A stretch of DNA of 64,000 nucleotides from the NCBI GenBank assembly GCA_938045475.1, contig CALIML010000017.1:1-64000 (forward strand). Reading direction: 5' to 3'. The notes under the pieces are model-generated. The model did not search any database and was not told the origin of the DNA. It worked only from the letters and a program-made list of their open reading frames with translations. A program made the position numbers and the translations under genes. Positions 16,824-26,438 of the stretch are shown here, piece by piece; position 1 is the stretch's first letter; every line of letters begins with the position of its first letter. Source of the stretch: an uncultured Sulfolobales archaeon (lineage in GTDB: Archaea; Thermoproteota; Thermoprotei_A; Sulfolobales; Desulfurococcaceae).

Positions 16824-18507
16824 TTTTTAGCTTAGAGAGAATATCCATGGCTTCTCCATAGACTCTGTCTGGATTAACATAGTACCTATGGATTACGTCG
16901 GCCACCTCCCTATAGTTCCTCCTTCCTGATGCAGCTAGGCTTAGCAGTACTCTAGATCTCTTCTTCAACTCATCAACAGCCATTAGTTCATCCTCCCAAC
17001 CCCTCCATACAGCATAGTCCTTCAGCAAGCTGCTTACTCCAACGTCTAACTCAAATTCATCCCTGCTCGGAATCCACCTAGCTACTTCAATGTACTTACC
17101 GTAGTCCTCTACCTCCCATAAGTTAGTGATTCTTCTAGCTATCTTCTCCCCGATCTGCACTCTCCTTATCACTACTGCGAAGTTCATTAAGGGTATGTAG
17201 CTTGGGGGAATATTCATTGGGGGGCTTGTGAGCCTTTTTACAGCAGCATCTATGTGTTCAGCGTGCATAGTTGTTATTCCGCCGTGGCCTGTGGCTATTG
17301 CTTGGAATAAGACGTAGGCTTCTTCACCTCTAACCTCCCCGACAATTATTACGTCCGGCCTATACCTAAGGGCTACTTTTATTAAATCATATAAGGATAC
17401 CTCCCCTATTTTCTCAGATCCAAGGCCGTAGCTAGGCCTAGAGACTAGCTGAACCCAGTTATCTATGGGCAGCTTTAACTCAGGAGTATCTTCAATAGAC
17501 ACTACTTTCACAGTAGGCCTAAGCAATGTAGCTACTGCATTAAGTATGCTTGTTTTTCCAGCGCCAGTCACTCCCAGTATGAGGCCAGTCATTTTGTGTT
17601 CAACGCTCATCCATAGGTATGCAGCTATGTCCGGCGACAGAGTTCTCCAAGCTATTAAGTCAGCTATAGTTATTGGATCCTCTCTAAACTTCCTAATAGT
17701 AAAAGTAGATCCGCTTGTAGATACTTCCCTAGAGTAAGTAGCTGCCACCCTATGCCCACCTGGCAGTATTGCATCAAGTATTGGGAAAGCTACTGATAGG
17801 TGTTTTCCAGCCTTATGGGCTAGCTTAAGTAGGAATGAATTAAGCTCATCTTCATCGCTGAAGAAAACGTTTGTAGGAATATATTCATACCTTCTATGCC
17901 AAATGTAAACAGGCCTTCTTATTCCATCACACGATATGTCCTCTATGTTTGGATCCCTAATCAATGGATCTATTGGGCCAAAGCCTATGGTCTCCCTCTC
18001 AACATAGTACAATATCTTACTCCAAAGTATTCCGGGAGTCCTGCCCAGCCTAATCCTGTACTTGAATATTACATCTTTCGCTTGATTAATGAACTCCTTT
18101 CTAATTAACTCAGGCTCTCCGCTAACGTACCTCATCTGCCATGATAGGACGTCCATTATTTCATTGAATACCCTTACCTCCTGCTCATTGAGCGGTATTT
18201 CGTCAACTAAGTAAGTTGTTCTCTTAGTCTCAAGGTTTTCAACAATGTACGTCTTAGCCCACGGCTCATATAGAGGGTATGATTCAACTACTTTAATTCC
18301 CTTCTGCCTGAGGAAAGTTATTGCGGAAGAAGATAGAGGAGCTGATATAAATAGCTTGAATGCCGCTTCTCTCTCAACCTCCATTTCCTTCTCAATAATG
18401 CGCTCAACCCTCTCCCCTCCGCTTGAATGGTGTTCAGCCCCTCCCCCCTTTTCACTCTTGCGGGGCTTAACCTTAAGCTTTCTAAGTATCGACGACAATT
18501 CAATCAT
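16792..18507 (-). CDS. Type II/IV secretion-family ATPase (GspE/ArlI/UpsE-like)
   Basis: A 571-residue ATPase energising filament assembly. The N-terminal domain (about 1-200) is followed by the core: Walker A GVTGAGKTSILN, the Asp box EDTPELKLP, Walker B VIIVGEVRGEEAY, and His box ATGHGGITTMHAE. The organisation is that of the archaeal pilus and archaellum motors. The first 35 residues are Lys/Glu-rich and low-complexity, as in several crenarchaeal members. The downstream platform gene overlaps its 3' end, so both are translated together. Confidence 0.9.
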   Translation of the reverse strand: MIELSSILRKLKVKPRKSEKGGGAEHHSSGGERVERIIEKEMEVEREAAFKLFISAPLSSSAITFLRQKGIKVVESYPLYEPWAKTYIVENLETKRTTYLVDEIPLNEQEVRVFNEIMDVLSWQMRYVSGEPELIRKEFINQAKDVIFKYRIRLGRTPGILWSKILYYVERETIGFGPIDPLIRDPNIEDISCDGIRRPVYIWHRRYEYIPTNVFFSDEDELNSFLLKLAHKAGKHLSVAFPILDAILPGGHRVAATYSREVSTSGSTFTIRKFREDPITIADLIAWRTLSPDIAAYLWMSVEHKMTGLILGVTGAGKTSILNAVATLLRPTVKVVSIEDTPELKLPIDNWVQLVSRPSYGLGSEKIGEVSLYDLIKVALRYRPDVIIVGEVRGEEAYVLFQAIATGHGGITTMHAEHIDAAVKRLTSPPMNIPPSYIPLMNFAVVIRRVQIGEKIARRITNLWEVEDYGKYIEVARWIPSRDEFELDVGVSSLLKDYAVWRGWEDELMAVDELKKRSRVLLSLAASGRRNYREVADVIHRYYVNPDRVYGEAMDILSKLKIEGVEKPEVP

Positions 18508-18597
18508 CTTCTACACTAAAGTTATTATACTCTCTACTTTAAATCCTCAGCTCCTTAATATGATTAAATGGCCATTGACAAGCAATTTAATTAAACA

Positions 18598-18888
18598 TTA
18601 AACCTGTATTGATGGCTTAGGCTTCCTCTCTTCCTCAGGCCTTACTTTAGCTATTCCAAGGTATACTGCACAGCTAATGCAGTAACACTTTGTCACAGGG
18701 TACTTCATTATAATTGCTCCCTTCTTCTCTAGCTCTTGGGCTAGAGAAGGCTCCACTGGTGAGTACATTTTGGTTACGCATATTGCTTTGTCTTCAGGAA
18801 CCCTCCTCCCACACTGATCGCACTGTACGTAAGTTACACTCCCCTTCGCTCCCTTTCTCCTACCCCTACTCTCCCTCTTCTTAGGCAC
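18598..18888 (-). CDS. rps26e: Small ribosomal subunit protein eS26
   Basis: A 96-residue zinc-binding ribosomal protein, present in eukaryotes and mainly crenarchaea. PKKRESRGRRKGAKG at the N-terminus, CDQCGRRVPEDKAIC and KCYCISCAVYLGIAKVR are diagnostic, with Cys-x-x-Cys pairs for zinc. GTG 18888 is preferred to an upstream start at 18957: a GGTG site lies at 18900-18897, a TATA element (TTTAAAATATA) near 18935-18925, and the family begins with PKKR. The next gene upstream on this strand is PolB, ending 92 bases away. Confidence 0.93.
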   Translation of the reverse strand: MPKKRESRGRRKGAKGSVTYVQCDQCGRRVPEDKAICVTKMYSPVEPSLAQELEKKGAIIMKYPVTKCYCISCAVYLGIAKVRPEEERKPKPSIQV

Positions 18889-18979
18889 TGCGAGTACACC
18901 TACTAATGCAAGCCCTCTTAAGGTATTTCTATATTTTAAAGATATTGGTTTAAGCAACTATACCCCGGGCTTGGAGGCT

Positions 18980-21562
18980 CTATTGCTTTAAAAACGATTC
19001 GAGCTTAGCCATGCCTATTACATCGCTCCACTCAAGTCCAAAAGGTATTATTAATTGTTCTAAAGTGCTCTTTATGTGTTCAATGTACTTCTCATGGTCT
19101 ACTTCATGTATTTTAGCTAGCTGAATAGCTTTCACTCCATCCCTGGATTTAACCTTAACGTACGACACTATGTCCCCGGGTTCAACGACTACTCCATGGC
19201 TCTTCAGCTGTAGAGCCGCCTTTACGTGCGGAGGCCTATTCTTCTTATACTCGCTGAGAGGCTTTGATAAGGTCACTTTGAACGCTAGCTTATCCAGCAT
19301 CAACTCCTTACTTCTCAAAGCTGCATATACAGCCTTTATTTGGTTGTAGAGCCACTCCTTAAAGCTTACAAAGTCCTCTGGAGACTTTATTGTTTGAAGC
19401 TTTTCGAAAGCCTCAGCCATAAGATCCTTGAGAAACGTTGGGACATTCCTCTTCTTGCCGACGAGGCCCTTAATCTCCAAGCCCCCCTCCTCCAGTACTC
19501 CAACATAGTTCTTCTTCAATCCAGTGAATAAAGTGTAGTAAAAGACTTTGTCTAGCTCTATTTCCAAGCCAAGGTTCTTGGAAACCCACTCCTGCAGTAA
19601 CTGAACTTGAGTATTTGAAGGAGCCCAAAGGAATATGGAGTCGGTGTCTCCGTAGAGAACCTTGATGCCTAAGTCAGCGGCCTTCTGAAGTATAGTGTAC
19701 AGGTTCTTTCTACCGAGAGCTGTAACGCTTTCAGCAACTGCTGGAGCATAGAGCGGAAACGACTCCGATCCAAATACTCCATAGCTAGCATTTATGAAGA
19801 CTTTTATGGCTCTCTGAACTACCTCATACCAAGCTCTATCAGACTCCGATGCATCGCGCTCCTTAGCCCTCCTCTTGTATATCCCAACTCTATAGTCCCT
19901 GAGCAATCCAACTATTTCTGAGGAGAGCCCCCTTTGATCCATGCAGATGCTGTAGAGCTTTAACCCAGCTTCATCCTCTACATCCACTGCTTTAGAGCAG
20001 TTTTTAACGCTTATAGTTTCATAACTCAAGTTGTACTTCATTATTATGCTTGGATATAGCGACGCTATATCTAGCACAACTACGTTGAAGAATATGCCTA
20101 CTGGAGGCTCTATTACGAGTGCTCCAGCATACTTCTTGCCCTGGATCACGGCTTCCGACACACTTGATGAGCCCTTAGCAGCCCTCACGTCCTCTGGCTC
20201 CGGTATTAAGTAGTTCCTCTTCCTGTGCTCCCAGTACATCAGGTTTTGAATCCACTTAGATATGGTCTTCCTTGAGACGTCCTCGAGAGGCATCCTCGAT
20301 ATGCGCGCCATTAAAACCATGAGCTTCCAGACGAGCTCTTGATCAAACGTAATTAGCCTTAGAGTCAGGTAGGAGTCCCTATAGTTGTAGGCTATGAGCT
20401 CTCCATAGCTTAAGTCGCTTACGTTTACATCAATAGGTATTTTAGCTATGCCCAGTAGAGCTGAAGCTATTGAGTCAAGAGTGTACTCCTGGTATTTTCC
20501 TCCAAAAGCATAGTTTTGAATAGCCTTATTCTTAAAGAATCTATATAGATCTATATGTATCCCATTCTTTACTCTAAACCTGTCTTCAGCTTCAACAATC
20601 GCTACGTAATCCCTATCTATGCCCAGCCTCAGGGCTCTGTGATATAAGTAGTTGAAGTCGAAGTTGTCTCCATTGAATGTCACTACTATTGGGTACCTGG
20701 AGATAGTTCTAAAGGCTTCAAGGATCATTGAGATCTCATCGTCGAAGAACTCTATTACAGCTCCATACGGATAGTCTTGAGTAACCCTCCCCCAGAAATT
20801 CTCTCTAGCCAGTACAAGCACCCTCCCCCGCCCATCGCTTCCAGCGAGAGCTATGCTTATAACTGGGTACTCTGCTGTTTGAGAGTGAGGCACTCTGCCT
20901 CTAAATGGCGTATACACTTCTACATCTATAGCGATCTTCTTAGCGTTAGGGGGCTTTTCTTCAAAGAGCGGGAGCCATTCAAGCGCTAGCTCAACGTAGT
21001 CACCGCGGCCCTCGGAGAAAACCTTCTTCACTAACTCTAAGAGCCTTACATCTATTTGTGGAATGTGTAAGCGTAATCCACTTTCATTAATTAAATACTT
21101 CATTGTTGGTATGAGCTGTCTATCGTAAATGTAGTTATTGTAGTACTTTATTTTAGCTTCCCAAGCTTTCTTAACTTTATTCCTTAAGCTCCTTACAGCC
21201 AGAGGATCGCTAGTCACTACTTTAGTTAACACTACGTCGCTGCCAGTCAATGGATCATGCTTCCTCACTTCCTCTATGTGATGGAAGCTCTCGTGCTTAA
21301 CTATGGATGTGCTCTTGCCCACCTCATCTATGGGTATGTTAGTTAGGAAGTAAGGCTTATGATCGGTTGGATCGGGCACTAGGAATAGCTGGCCGCCGTC
21401 TTCACTGAGCACTTCAAGGATGGCTTTCCCAATTCCTCCATCGTAGTGCACTCCCAGGATGTATGCTGGCCTGCCATTGCTTTTGAATTCAAAGGCCTTG
21501 CGTGAATAGATGCTGTCTACGTCGTTAATTTTATCAATGTTCATTTTAGAGCCTTCCCTCAT
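18980..21562 (-). CDS. Family B DNA polymerase (PolB1-like, replicative)
   Basis: An 860-residue proofreading DNA polymerase. Exonuclease motifs are AIDVEVYTP (Exo I), VTFNGDNFDFNYLYHRA (Exo II) and YNYRDSYLTLRL (Exo III). The polymerase motifs are DIASLYPSIIMKYNLS (A), KVFINASYGVFGSESFPLY (B) and VLYGDTDSIFLW (C), all with catalytic carboxylates intact. LEIELDKVFYYTLFTGLKKNY resembles the PolB1 (Dpo1) branch of crenarchaea more than the inactivated PolB2 branch. Starts ATG 21562 or ATG 21544; the first overlaps the end of the NAC gene by 17 bases, indicating one operon. Confidence 0.93.
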   Translation of the reverse strand: MREGSKMNIDKINDVDSIYSRKAFEFKSNGRPAYILGVHYDGGIGKAILEVLSEDGGQLFLVPDPTDHKPYFLTNIPIDEVGKSTSIVKHESFHHIEEVRKHDPLTGSDVVLTKVVTSDPLAVRSLRNKVKKAWEAKIKYYNNYIYDRQLIPTMKYLINESGLRLHIPQIDVRLLELVKKVFSEGRGDYVELALEWLPLFEEKPPNAKKIAIDVEVYTPFRGRVPHSQTAEYPVISIALAGSDGRGRVLVLARENFWGRVTQDYPYGAVIEFFDDEISMILEAFRTISRYPIVVTFNGDNFDFNYLYHRALRLGIDRDYVAIVEAEDRFRVKNGIHIDLYRFFKNKAIQNYAFGGKYQEYTLDSIASALLGIAKIPIDVNVSDLSYGELIAYNYRDSYLTLRLITFDQELVWKLMVLMARISRMPLEDVSRKTISKWIQNLMYWEHRKRNYLIPEPEDVRAAKGSSSVSEAVIQGKKYAGALVIEPPVGIFFNVVVLDIASLYPSIIMKYNLSYETISVKNCSKAVDVEDEAGLKLYSICMDQRGLSSEIVGLLRDYRVGIYKRRAKERDASESDRAWYEVVQRAIKVFINASYGVFGSESFPLYAPAVAESVTALGRKNLYTILQKAADLGIKVLYGDTDSIFLWAPSNTQVQLLQEWVSKNLGLEIELDKVFYYTLFTGLKKNYVGVLEEGGLEIKGLVGKKRNVPTFLKDLMAEAFEKLQTIKSPEDFVSFKEWLYNQIKAVYAALRSKELMLDKLAFKVTLSKPLSEYKKNRPPHVKAALQLKSHGVVVEPGDIVSYVKVKSRDGVKAIQLAKIHEVDHEKYIEHIKSTLEQLIIPFGLEWSDVIGMAKLESFLKQ

Positions 21563-21911
21563 TAATTAAGATTATTGCTTGAGCTAAATCCCCTCCAGAC
21601 ATCTCCAGAGCTCTTATAGCTAGTTCTCTAAGAGCGCCCGTTTGCTTAACTACAAATTCTACGTCCTCCTCACTAAACGAAGCCTTTCTCTGCCCAGCTC
21701 CGCTCAATCTCTTTACCGTAATTCTCCCAGCTACTACTTGGTAAATCTTCTGCTTGCCTGAATCCATTAATAAAACATGGGGGGCTTCTATAACTATTTC
21801 AGAGTCCTTAGTTCTAATCAATACTTCGCTCACATCACTAACTTCGCTTACTTCAATGCCCATCCTCTTGAGCATTCTCTTAAGCTCACTTAACGACACT
21901 CCTGGAAGCAA
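21546..21911 (-). CDS. nac: Nascent polypeptide-associated complex protein
   Basis: A 121-residue archaeal NAC homodimer subunit that binds the ribosome and nascent chains. The NAC domain occupies residues about 1-75 (LSELKRMLKRMGIEV, VLIRTKDSEIVIEAPHVLLM, YQVVAGRITVKRL). A C-terminal UBA domain (VEFVVKQTGALRELAIRALE, GGDLAQAIILINEGRL) completes the usual arrangement and length. It is followed directly by the DNA polymerase gene with overlap, an arrangement that links translation and replication genes. Confidence 0.93.
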   Translation of the reverse strand: MLPGVSLSELKRMLKRMGIEVSEVSDVSEVLIRTKDSEIVIEAPHVLLMDSGKQKIYQVVAGRITVKRLSGAGQRKASFSEEDVEFVVKQTGALRELAIRALEMSGGDLAQAIILINEGRL

Positions 21912-22042
21912 TTCTTAAACACCACAGGAATCTCTCAAATGCCCATATATAAGTGCTAAACACATAGAGGAGCTGTAAACAGTTAATTAAGGCCTCTAAT
22001 AATCCCTTAAGGATCCTAAGGAGTGCTGGGAGGATTGCTGAA

Positions 22043-23320
22043 TTGGGGATTGAGGTAAGAGTGCTTGGCGGTGGAGGAGAAGTTGGGCGGACTGGAGTAT
22101 TTTTAAGAGACTCATCTAGGAGTAAGGGGCTGTTGCTAGACTATGGAGTGGGCTTTGATGACTATGGGAGGCCTCTTTTCCCAGAGCACGTTAGGCCAAA
22201 CGATTTAGCAGGCATAGTGATCTCCCACGCCCACTTAGATCACGTTGGTGCAGCTCCCTCATTCTACGTTTCAACAAAGCCTCGGGTAGTTACGACTAAG
22301 CCAACCATTGAAGTGGGCTCAATATTGATCAAGGATATGCTCAAAATATCAAGCTATTACATTGATTATACTGAAGAGGAGCTAAATGAGATGAACAATA
22401 GCTCAATAGTCCTAGATTACGGAGGTGAAGTAGACTTAGATGACTACAATATAGCTTTATCGAATGCAGGCCACATAATAGGCAGCGCACTAACATATGT
22501 AGGCACACCGAGCGGGGAGAGAGTCCTATTTACTGGAGACCTAAATACCGTAAATACATACACCATTAGTGCAGCCGAGCCCTGGCCCGGGGAAGTAGAT
22601 GTCATAGTGATTGAGTCAACTTATGGAGGAGTAGAACACCCCGATAGACATAGAGTTGAGAAGAGCCTTGTTGAAGCTGTTGAAGCAACAGTTGACGGGG
22701 GCGGAGTAGTGCTTATACCGGCATTCAGCGTTGGCAGAAGCCAAGAGGTCTTAACTATGATTGCTTCAGAAATGCCTTACGTAAACATATACTTGGATGG
22801 AATGTCTAGGGAAATCTCTAGAGTATACTTAAGGAACAGCAAGTACTTGAGGAACCCAGACCTCTTTAGAAAAGCCCTTGAAGTAGCCCACATAGTGAGA
22901 GACTGGAGTGATAGAAGGAGGGTTTTTAGAGAGCCGGGAGTAATAATTTCATCAGCTGGAATGCTTAAGGGAGGTCCAGCGCTATATTACTTGAAGAAGC
23001 TGGCTGGCGAACTCAAGAATGCAGTTATACTGGTGAGCTATCAAAGCAATGATAGCCCAGGCCACGAAATTCTTGAGACTGGAGGCATAGCTGACTTAGG
23101 GATAAGCGTGAAGGCGAAACTCATGTGGTTCGACCTCTCCAGTCATGCCGGCAGAAGAGGTTTATTAAACATAGCTCTCCACTATAAGGGGAGCTTGAAG
23201 GCAGTGATACTAGTTCATGGAGACAACGAGTCCAGAGACAAACTAGCTAAGTCAATAAATGAAGCGCTACCAGATGTAAAGGTCTACGCCCCCATGAATG
23301 GAGAGCACGTATCGCTCTAA
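22043..23320 (+). CDS. Metallo-beta-lactamase beta-CASP ribonuclease, aCPSF2-type
   Basis: A 425-residue RNase of the aCPSF2/RNase J-like group. The MBL core has SHAHLDHVGAAPS (metal site), LSNAGHIIGSALT, LFTGDLNT and the beta-CASP region with VIESTYGG, IPAFSVGRSQE, IISSAGMLKGGPALYYLKKLA and LSSHAGRRGLLN. HGDNESRDKLAKSI near the end supplies the last His. It lacks the N-terminal KH domains of FttA, whose gene is at 34490-36448. Function is RNA processing or turnover. Start TTG 22043 follows GGGAGG near 22028. Confidence 0.88.
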   Translation: MGIEVRVLGGGGEVGRTGVFLRDSSRSKGLLLDYGVGFDDYGRPLFPEHVRPNDLAGIVISHAHLDHVGAAPSFYVSTKPRVVTTKPTIEVGSILIKDMLKISSYYIDYTEEELNEMNNSSIVLDYGGEVDLDDYNIALSNAGHIIGSALTYVGTPSGERVLFTGDLNTVNTYTISAAEPWPGEVDVIVIESTYGGVEHPDRHRVEKSLVEAVEATVDGGGVVLIPAFSVGRSQEVLTMIASEMPYVNIYLDGMSREISRVYLRNSKYLRNPDLFRKALEVAHIVRDWSDRRRVFREPGVIISSAGMLKGGPALYYLKKLAGELKNAVILVSYQSNDSPGHEILETGGIADLGISVKAKLMWFDLSSHAGRRGLLNIALHYKGSLKAVILVHGDNESRDKLAKSINEALPDVKVYAPMNGEHVSL

Positions 23321-23387
23321 TAGCTAAGCAATAATGGCCTTATTCAACTTAAATCAATTAACATCCCAGTGTAGCATCAACTAACTA

Positions 23388-23600
23388 CTAAGGAATTTCA
23401 TTTATTGGAACGTCTGGATAGGCTTTCCTCAGCTCGTTAACTAACGATTCCAGCTCGTTTAGAGCAACTTTTAGTGTATACAAGTACTTTTTAGTCCTAG
23501 CCTTTACTTTAGCGTACTCTCTCCCCCTCTTCACTCTAATCTCAATAGCTCTTGAAGCTACATTCATGAAATCCTCCTTATTCTTAACTTCAACTGGCAC
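23388..23600 (-). CDS. rpl38e: Large ribosomal subunit protein eL38
   Basis: A 70-residue protein, shared between eukaryotes and some crenarchaea. PVEVKNKEDFMNVASRAIEIRVKR and KVKARTKKYLYTLKV (read in shorter pieces) cover the family. GTG 23600 is chosen because GGGTG (23612-23608) lies at ribosome-site distance and because the family starts with (M)PVE; an upstream GTG at 23609 would be inside that ribosome site. Confidence 0.93.
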   Translation of the reverse strand: MPVEVKNKEDFMNVASRAIEIRVKRGREYAKVKARTKKYLYTLKVALNELESLVNELRKAYPDVPINEIP

Positions 23601-23770
23601 CGTGAACACCCTTCACTAAGTCAGAGAGCTGGAGTATTAAAACATTTGTGAAGAGAGCTAAGCCATACTTAGCCAGCGTTTAGGAGTCAAGCCCGTTCTT
23701 CATATGTTTGCTTGAGAATGTAAGCTCTCATATACTTAAGACGTGGAGTGATTTAAATTCATTTAATTAG

Positions 23771-23862
23771 TGGGCCCGGGGGGATTTGAACCCCCGACCA
23801 CCCGGTCTCCCCGCCCACTGTGCTTATGAGCCGGGCGCTCTACCTGGCTGAGCTACGGGCCC
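23771..23862 (-). tRNA. tRNA with CAT anticodon (Met, possibly Ile2), with intron
   Basis: The minus strand reads GGGCCCGTAGCTCAGCCAG, a D arm, CCCGG, the loop CTCATA with anticodon CAT (genomic 23828-23826), about 18 extra bases, then CCGGG, the T arm GGGGGTTCAAATCCCCC and CGGGCCC plus discriminator A. The extra segment sits between positions 37 and 38, the usual archaeal intron site. No CCA is encoded. CAT can be elongator Met or the Ile2 tRNA whose C is modified; the sequence alone does not settle it. Confidence 0.9.
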
Positions 23863-23935
23863 GCTGCTCCCTTTTTTGATAAGAGGGTAGAAGGGAAAAT
23901 AAGTTTTACTAACAAAGGATGTTCTTTCATTTATT

Positions 23936-25195
23936 CTAGGTGCCATAGCTCCACGACTTCATGTACTCTCTCTGCTCGCCCGTCAATTCATCTATCGTTA
24001 TCCCCATTGTTTCAAGCTTTAGTTTAGCCACTAAGTAGTCTAACTCCACGGGTTGATTATGTACTTTAACCGGTATTCTGTGTTTGTTTTTAAACAAGTA
24101 CTCTATTGCTAAGAATTGATTTGTGAAGCTCATATCCATGACTTCGCTTGGATGGCCTTCTGCTGCAGCTAAGTTCACAAGCCTTCCATCAGCCAGCAAG
24201 TACAGTCTCCTTCCATCCACTAGCGTATACTCTTCAACGTATTCCCTAATCTTTCTCCTAGACTTCGCCAGGGATTCTAAGTCGGGTATCCAGACTTCTA
24301 CGTTGAAGTGACCTGCATTAGCTAATATAGCTCCATCCCTCATTAATTCCAAGTGCTCCCTCCTGATAACCTTAATGTTGCCTGTCGCAGTTATGAATAC
24401 GTCGCCTACTTTAGCTGCCTCAATCATAGGCATTACTTCAAATCCATCGAAGACCGCTTCCAGGGCTTTAATGGGATTGACTTCAGTCACTATTACTCTC
24501 CTAGCTCCAAGCCCTCTAGCTCTTAAGGCAATTCCTCTGCCAACCCATCCATAGCCTGCTACTACAACTACTTTGCCGGCTATCAGTATGTTTGTAGCTC
24601 TAAGCACTCCATCGAAAGTGCTCTGCCCCGTTCCATATCTATTGTCGAATAAGTACTTTGTGTAAGCATTGTTAACAGCTATAACTGGGTATTTCAGTAA
24701 GCCCTCCTCCTCAAGAGCCTTCAGCCTCGATACTCCAGTAGTAGTCTCTTCAGTTCCCCCAACTACTTTAGAGGCTGCATCTACGTAGTCTTTATGCAGC
24801 ATTACATGTAGATCTGCTCCATCATCTATAACTACGTCCGGACCTGCTTCAGCCACTCTCCTTATACACCAGTAGTATTCTTCACTGCTCTCTCCACGCC
24901 ACGCAAACACGTTTGCGCCATATTTAACTAAAGCTGCCGCCACATCGTCTTGAGTTGACAATGGATTGCTTCCAGCAATCCATACGTCAGCGCCTGCGTC
25001 AACTAAAGCCTTGACTAACACTGCTGTCTCCTTAGTTACGTGCAGTACTGCTCCAATAGTCAGGCCACTTAGCTTTCTTTCAGCAGCGCCCTTCTCCCTA
25101 AGCCTCATCAATACAGGCATGTGTCTCTCAGCCCACTCAACTTTCAACGACCCCTGATCCGCGAGGCCTAGGTTCTTTACTTTATACTCAACCAC
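23936..25195 (-). CDS. ahcY: S-adenosylhomocysteine hydrolase
   Basis: Splits S-adenosylhomocysteine to adenosine and homocysteine with bound NAD, keeping methyltransferases active. The 419-residue length suits the archaeal form. Motifs are [11 protein letters not shown] near the N-terminus, [13 protein letters not shown] (substrate), [18 protein letters not shown] (catalytic Lys/Asp, Asn), the Rossmann motif [14 protein letters not shown], and [13 protein letters not shown] near the C-terminus. ATG 25195. It stands alone next to the CAT tRNA; the divergent gene at 25275 begins 80 bases away. Confidence 0.95.
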   Translation of the reverse strand: MVEYKVKNLGLADQGSLKVEWAERHMPVLMRLREKGAAERKLSGLTIGAVLHVTKETAVLVKALVDAGADVWIAGSNPLSTQDDVAAALVKYGANVFAWRGESSEEYYWCIRRVAEAGPDVVIDDGADLHVMLHKDYVDAASKVVGGTEETTTGVSRLKALEEEGLLKYPVIAVNNAYTKYLFDNRYGTGQSTFDGVLRATNILIAGKVVVVAGYGWVGRGIALRARGLGARRVIVTEVNPIKALEAVFDGFEVMPMIEAAKVGDVFITATGNIKVIRREHLELMRDGAILANAGHFNVEVWIPDLESLAKSRRKIREYVEEYTLVDGRRLYLLADGRLVNLAAAEGHPSEVMDMSFTNQFLAIEYLFKNKHRIPVKVHNQPVELDYLVAKLKLETMGITIDELTGEQREYMKSWSYGT

Positions 25196-25274
25196 CTAGA
25201 TCACCTGGTTAACTCCATTATCATACAGTGTTTTAAGGCTTTATTAATACTAAGCTTTCTCAGGTGTCTCAAAG

Positions 25275-26438
25275 ATGCTCATTAGAGTTCCAGCGAGGTT
25301 TGAAACTTATGGAGCAGTCAGAATATACGATGTAAGTAGAGTTGTAAGCCTAGATGCCTTAGGCTTTGAGAAAAGACACGGCGTCTTCAGCTTAGATAGC
25401 GCCACGTTAGAAAGCATTGCTGAGTCGACAGCTATAGTAGTGGCAGTTAGAGATGAAGACCCCGACGTACTTGATGGAGTAATAAAGGCAGTCCCTCTTT
25501 ACTCACCACTAATAGTAATTTCAGCTTCATCTAGGTACCCAGTAGACATGTACTCCCATGAAGTCAGCTTAGTGAAAAACCTTTACTCAATTACTGGAAG
25601 AAAGGCGGTGCTCATTCATCAAAGAGACCCCGTGCTAACAGACTTACTGCAGGGAACGGGCCTTGAAGGCATTATAGATCCTTTAGATGGCTTAGTCAAG
25701 TATGGGAAAGGCGAAGGCATGGTTCTTGGAGTGCTTGCAGCAGATGCTGTAGGGGCAAGGCACGTGGGCTTTATTGATGGAGACAACTATATTCCCGGAG
25801 CAGTCCATGAATACGCATGGATTTACTATACAGGGCTATCGTTCCTGAGGACGAAGTATAAAATGATTAGAGTAGTGTGGTCTTACAAGGGGGGGCTTAA
25901 AGAAGAGTACTTTAGGAAAAGTGGAAGAGTGTCAAGCCAAGTAAACAGCGTATTCAATCAAGCGCTTTCAATGATTAGGAGGTTTGAGACAGAGATAGTT
26001 AAGTCATGTAATAGCGGTGAACACGCTATGTCAATAGATCTAGCTAAAGGCATGAGCTTTGCAGGCAGCTTTGCTATAGAAACACATGAACTAGTTGAAC
26101 TACTTGAGGAATGCTATCTAGGCATTAGCGAAGGCTTATGCAAGTTTGTTCCAGGCAATGTAGAGATACTTCAAGTTGAATCGAGAAATCCACACATACA
26201 CTCTGAGAAGGGGGAGGCGCATTTAATAAAAATGCTTGCTGAAAGTCTAGGCACTATATATCACTCTAAGCTAACTAACGATAAGTTAAGGGAGCATATA
26301 AGGAAGATCCTCGAATCATACCTATATGAAGCCGAGCCCCCTGCGCCAAGGAAGTACAGTGTTTCTGGAGTAAGTACTAGAAAGATCTTTGGTGAATTGG
26401 TTTCTCGAAGCGATTTAGCTGAAGCATTTGGTGTTTAA
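25275..26438 (+). CDS. mpgS: Mannosyl-3-phosphoglycerate synthase
   Basis: GT55-family enzyme transferring mannose from GDP-mannose to 3-phosphoglycerate, first step of mannosylglycerate synthesis, a compatible solute of hyperthermophiles. The 387 residues contain RVPARFETYGAVRIYDV, AVRDEDPDVLDGVI, VLIHQRDP, GKGEGMVLGVLAAD and the metal-binding GFIDGDNYIPGAVHEY. The stop overlaps the start of the phosphatase gene, so the two-step pathway is one operon. Start ATG 25275. Confidence 0.93.
   Translation: MLIRVPARFETYGAVRIYDVSRVVSLDALGFEKRHGVFSLDSATLESIAESTAIVVAVRDEDPDVLDGVIKAVPLYSPLIVISASSRYPVDMYSHEVSLVKNLYSITGRKAVLIHQRDPVLTDLLQGTGLEGIIDPLDGLVKYGKGEGMVLGVLAADAVGARHVGFIDGDNYIPGAVHEYAWIYYTGLSFLRTKYKMIRVVWSYKGGLKEEYFRKSGRVSSQVNSVFNQALSMIRRFETEIVKSCNSGEHAMSIDLAKGMSFAGSFAIETHELVELLEECYLGISEGLCKFVPGNVEILQVESRNPHIHSEKGEAHLIKMLAESLGTIYHSKLTNDKLREHIRKILESYLYEAEPPAPRKYSVSGVSTRKIFGELVSRSDLAEAFGV

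Noticed and set aside
18889..18957. N-terminal extension of S26e from 18957
   Set aside because: The family starts with PKKR; a GGTG site and TATA element support GTG 18888.
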